A stretch of DNA of 16,902 bases from Lachnospiraceae bacterium (GTDB taxonomy: Bacteria > Bacillota > Clostridia > Lachnospirales > Lachnospiraceae), in NCBI GenBank assembly GCA_900770225.1, contig CAAGJU010000342.1:1-16902 (forward strand), given 5' to 3'. This document shows, piece by piece, positions 14,150-16,902 of this stretch (position 1 is its first letter; each line of letters starts with the position of its first letter). The notes below the pieces were generated by a model. The model was not told where the DNA came from, ran no database searches, and saw only the letters and a list, made by a program, of their open reading frames with translations. A program made the position numbers and the translations under genes.

Positions 14150-16645
14150 TTATATACTTTCCGACTTCCCGATCATCCCATCCGTCCCGATAATATGCCG
14201 GTACAGCCACTGTACGATGAGGTTCACCATCTGGATGTACTCTTCCTTCCCCAGAGCTGTCTCATCGATTCCCTCTGTTGTCTGAAGGAACTGCGCGTGC
14301 TGGATCTTCTGCCTTGGCAGAATTGGATCGTGGGTCTGCTCCATATAGACCTCTTCATCCCGAAAATGTCCCTTCATATATTCCATAATCTCATGGATCA
14401 GGTCACACGCCTTCTCCGGCACATAGTGCGTGTCATTCACCAGACCGACCGCCTGGTTGGCCAGCACAAAGATCTCCCGATGTTCCCCGTCTATTTGGTC
14501 ATTGCCGGTCAGCATATTATCCGTAAATTCATAATATGTGCATTCCGGCAGACTGTCATCCCACACGATCTCACTGTCGCTCCTGGAGAGGATATGCATC
14601 TCCACCTGATATGCCTGACGATTCTGCATGGCTGCGATCTTTCTCACTCGATACCGGACATAATAATTCCACGCCGAATAGTCAAACAGATGGAACTGAT
14701 CCATATCCTTAATTTCCGTGAGGAAATCGCGGAAGCGGACAAACCCCGGTCTGCCGCTGTTAAATTCCGCCTCCAGGTCATCCACGAAATCGACGCCCAG
14801 CTCCTGTAAGCTGTCAAGCAGATCACTGTTGCAGAACAGGACCCGGAACGCATCACCCCGGAGCTCCATGATCATCAATCTGCTGTCTGACATCAGGTCG
14901 ATCTCACTGACTGCGTCGAAATAAGGCTTCTCATTCAGCGGTTCAACCTGCATATCCTTGCTGCGGCACAGGCGAATGATTTCCTCATATGGCAGCGGTT
15001 TACTGTAGTAATACCCCTGCAGCTTCTCACAACCCAGCCTCATCAGAAATTCCGCCTGTTCCTTTGTCTCCACGCCCTCCGCGAGCGTGCGGATGCCGAT
15101 CTTCTTATCCATCGCGACCACTGACGCGATGATCTCCCGTGAGCGCGGCGTATCATTCCGGAGAAACACCATATCCAGCTTCAGCACATCGAAATTATAA
15201 TCCTTCAGCAGATTCAGCGTCGAATAGCCGCTGCCAAAATCATCCATCCAGATCTCATATCCGGCATTCCTGAAACGGTCCAGTGTCTTATAGATCTTCG
15301 TCTCCTTCGATGTCACAATGCTTTCCGTCACCTCAATATGCAGAAGGTTTCTGGAAATCTTATACTCCTGCATAATTGCCTCGATCTCCCCGAAAATATC
15401 GCAGTTCAGGAAATCAATCCGGGACAGATTGACCGACACCGAGATCTGATTCAGCCCTGCCTCACCGCATGCCGCGATATTTTTCACGGCACTGCGAATC
15501 ACACAGAGATCCAGCTTCCAGATCAGCTCCGCATCCTCCAACGGCTCGATAAAATCCATCGGCATCAGCATACCCCTCTGCGGATCATCCCACCTTGCCA
15601 GTGCCTCCATACCGCAGAGTTCATTGGAAAAGCTGCGAATCAGGGGCTGATAATACACTTTGATCCATCCCCTGCTGATTGCCTCATCGATATTCAGGAC
15701 CACATACCGGGAAATGCTCAGATGTTCCCCGAGCTTCTGCGTGTAGATGGAGAAAAATGTATTCATGTGATCCCGGTTGTCATCGCTGGCAGCCTTCGCG
15801 CGATTGCAGACTGTCATCGGCTCAACCGCATAATCCTCCCACACACATGCTCCCACACTGCAGTCCACGTCCTTCGGTGCCAGCTGCTTCACAAGGCTCC
15901 GGATCACATCCGCTTTGTGCGAAAGGTCGTATGCGTCTGTCAGGATCACAAAGTGATCCACGTCAAAGCGCGACACCACAGCCTTCGCAAATAGCTTGTC
16001 CAGACTCCGGCCGAATGTCTGCAGGAAATCATCACCCGCTGTCAGTCCGTAGCGGATATTGATCTGCCGGAAACCGGCCACATCCACATACAGCACGGCC
16101 AGCTGATTCCCGCCCTCGGCTGCATGGGTGTCCTTCTGCTCCTGCATCACGCCCAGAAAAGAGCGCATCGTCAGCAGCCCTGTCAGCGGATCCAGTTCCG
16201 GATTCGTCTGCGTATTCAGTATGGTACTCAGTGATTCATGCAGACGGGAGCGCAGAAGTTCCTGCACGAAAAATACATAGAACCCCTCTCCAACGCCCGG
16301 TATTTCCACCCGATGACCAAACTCATCCACGTAGATCACGGAGCCGTCCTTCCGGATGATCCGGTAATTGACAAAATCCAGATGCTCCCTGCCATCGTCC
16401 ATCTGCTCCAGGATCTCTCTTTCCACCCGTTTCCGGTCATCCGGATGCGGCAGCGTCTGGAAAGATCCACCGGTCAGCTGCAGGAACTCATCCATGTTCT
16501 CACAGCCAAATGCCTGTATCAGATACCTGTTGGCATACAGGATCTTTTCTGATGCATCAGCGCAGTAAATCAGGACGCCTCCGGGCATCCTCTCAAGATC
16601 AGAAACAGAAATGCTGTCCGCAAATTTTTTTGTCATATCATCCAT
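14150..16645 (-). CDS. PAS-GGDEF(degenerate)-EAL-hemerythrin protein, probable c-di-GMP phosphodiesterase
   Basis: An 831-residue soluble protein; no signal peptide or membrane helix is seen. PAS about 18-128; GGDEF about 150-300; EAL about 315-562; an unassigned, possibly PAS-like region 575-700; hemerythrin about 703-825. GGDEF is degenerate (R226-F-D-V-D-H-F232), so cyclase activity is unlikely, though GTP sensing is possible. EAL catalytic residues are all present: E347, N406, E438, D468, D469, K489, E523, E526 and Q543, plus loop DFGSGYS. Thus c-di-GMP hydrolysis is expected. The hemerythrin domain keeps H722, H760, E764, H783, H817 and D822, but Q779 replaces the fifth His. Start 16645 (MDDMTKKF) is preferred: the longer frame would begin two bases after the predicted transcript start with no ribosome site. 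Confidence 0.92.
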   Translation of the reverse strand: MDDMTKKFADSISVSDLERMPGGVLIYCADASEKILYANRYLIQAFGCENMDEFLQLTGGSFQTLPHPDDRKRVEREILEQMDDGREHLDFVNYRIIRKDGSVIYVDEFGHRVEIPGVGEGFYVFFVQELLRSRLHESLSTILNTQTNPELDPLTGLLTMRSFLGVMQEQKDTHAAEGGNQLAVLYVDVAGFRQINIRYGLTAGDDFLQTFGRSLDKLFAKAVVSRFDVDHFVILTDAYDLSHKADVIRSLVKQLAPKDVDCSVGACVWEDYAVEPMTVCNRAKAASDDNRDHMNTFFSIYTQKLGEHLSISRYVVLNIDEAISRGWIKVYYQPLIRSFSNELCGMEALARWDDPQRGMLMPMDFIEPLEDAELIWKLDLCVIRSAVKNIAACGEAGLNQISVSVNLSRIDFLNCDIFGEIEAIMQEYKISRNLLHIEVTESIVTSKETKIYKTLDRFRNAGYEIWMDDFGSGYSTLNLLKDYNFDVLKLDMVFLRNDTPRSREIIASVVAMDKKIGIRTLAEGVETKEQAEFLMRLGCEKLQGYYYSKPLPYEEIIRLCRSKDMQVEPLNEKPYFDAVSEIDLMSDSRLMIMELRGDAFRVLFCNSDLLDSLQELGVDFVDDLEAEFNSGRPGFVRFRDFLTEIKDMDQFHLFDYSAWNYYVRYRVRKIAAMQNRQAYQVEMHILSRSDSEIVWDDSLPECTYYEFTDNMLTGNDQIDGEHREIFVLANQAVGLVNDTHYVPEKACDLIHEIMEYMKGHFRDEEVYMEQTHDPILPRQKIQHAQFLQTTEGIDETALGKEEYIQMVNLIVQWLYRHIIGTDGMIGKSESI

Positions 16646-16662
16646 GGTCAAGATTCCCCATC

Positions 16663-16676
16663 CTGCAGTACTGCAG
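16663..16676. promoter_or_regulatory. 14-bp perfect palindrome in the phosphodiesterase leader
   Basis: CTGCAGTACTGCAG is a perfect palindrome placed 18 bp before the preferred start codon and about 22 bp after the predicted transcription start. A position overlapping the early transcribed region suits a repressor operator, but no regulator can be named. Confidence 0.35.
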
Positions 16677-16704
16677 CAATACAATTGCCACCCCATATTG
16701 ATGC

Positions 16705-16734
16705 TATATAATACTTATATGATAACAGTGTCAA
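16705..16734 (-). promoter_or_regulatory. Promoter of the phosphodiesterase gene, hybrid with the inserted element
   Basis: On the minus strand a consensus -35 TTGACA (16729-16734) lies 18 bp from -10 TATATA (16705-16710); TTATAT one base over gives 17 bp. Transcription would start near 16698. The -35 lies inside the MITE-like element (16719-16884) and the -10 outside it. Confidence 0.6.
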
Positions 16735-16884
16735 AAGTCATCACCCACGTTGCACTTGTGCAAAAGTGGGTGAATGACTTATTGACACGCCCCTCAGCGA
16801 GGGCGTAGTGGGGCGAAGCCACATGAGAGCCCGAGCTGAGGGAGGATCGCGGGAGCGCGCAGCGCGTAGCGATCCGGTTATCAT
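16719..16884. mobile_element. MITE-like non-autonomous element with terminal inverted repeats and target duplication
   Basis: The 166-bp stretch begins ATGATAAC (16719-16726) and ends GTTATCAT (16877-16884), an 8-bp perfect terminal inverted repeat. It is bordered directly by ACTTAT on both sides (16713-16718 and 16885-16890), which looks like a 6-bp target site duplication. The interior holds no gene but three strong hairpins: 16728-16788, about 16791-16843 (CCCTCAGC/GCTGAGGG) and 16844-16875 (GGATCGC/GCGATCC with GCGC/GCGC inside). The inverted repeats are short and only one copy is in the window, so family membership is unknown. Confidence 0.6.
16728..16788. repeat. 61-bp inverted repeat with 21-bp arms
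   Basis: The arms GTGTCAA, AAGTCAT and CACCCAC (16728-16748) pair with GTGGGTG, ATGACTT and TTGACAC (16766-16788) with two single-base bulges; the centre TTGCAC/GTGCAA also pairs. Each arm ends in an outward-facing TTGACAC, the minus-strand one serving as the -35 box of the phosphodiesterase promoter. There is no T-run on either side, so it is not a standard terminator. Confidence 0.8.
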
Positions 16885-16902
16885 ACTTATGACACCTATA
16901 TC

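Noticed and set aside
13835..14809. 324-codon plus-strand frame across rnhB and the phosphodiesterase gene
   Set aside because: It is antisense to two clear genes and runs across their intergenic gap; its composition is not protein-like.

Overview
The window reads as a chromosomal housekeeping stretch of a Bacillota (Clostridia) bacterium, most likely of the Lachnospiraceae type. This is inferred from four things: a phenylalanine T-box in front of pheST, the gene order DUF512 protein - der - plsY - gpsA, a long divergent PRPP synthetase (394 aa), and a PAS/GGDEF/EAL/hemerythrin signalling protein. Base composition is moderate to GC-rich and coding density is high. No rRNA, tRNA, CRISPR array, transposase or prophage gene was seen.

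Layout. Nearly everything is on the minus strand; only prs is on the plus strand. From left to right: a hairpin-bearing edge (1-114); a histidine phosphatase; pheT and pheS behind a T-box leader with its own promoter; a separately promoted and terminated structured RNA (about 4957-5200, possibly 6S RNA); folD; the gpsA, plsY, der and DUF512 genes, transcribed as one unit in the order DUF512-der-plsY-gpsA; a divergent promoter region; prs with a strong terminator; a convergent gap; yraN and rnhB; an 831-residue c-di-GMP protein; and a structured repeat region at the right edge.

Function. pheS/pheT charge tRNA-Phe and are attenuated by uncharged tRNA-Phe. FolD serves one-carbon metabolism, but two cyclohydrolase-type active-site residues are changed. 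GpsA and PlsY make glycerol-3-phosphate and acylate it for phospholipid synthesis. Der is a ribosome-assembly GTPase. Prs makes PRPP. RnhB and YraN are nucleic-acid maintenance proteins. The last gene looks like a c-di-GMP phosphodiesterase with a dead GGDEF domain and a C-terminal hemerythrin domain that has lost one iron ligand.

The most unusual material is non-coding. (1) A 166-bp MITE-like element (16719-16884) has 8-bp terminal inverted repeats and a 6-bp direct repeat on each side; it appears to supply the -35 box of the phosphodiesterase promoter while the host supplies the -10. (2) Two copies of a roughly 80-90-bp double-hairpin repeat (4501-4587 minus, 12654-12741 plus) differ by compensatory base changes, and both sit just after an intrinsic terminator in the direction of transcription. 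(3) A tandem duplication of the translation start region upstream of the DUF512 gene creates several short upstream reading frames, three of them beginning MSDDDS. All computational claims here come from reading by eye; no search or folding was run.
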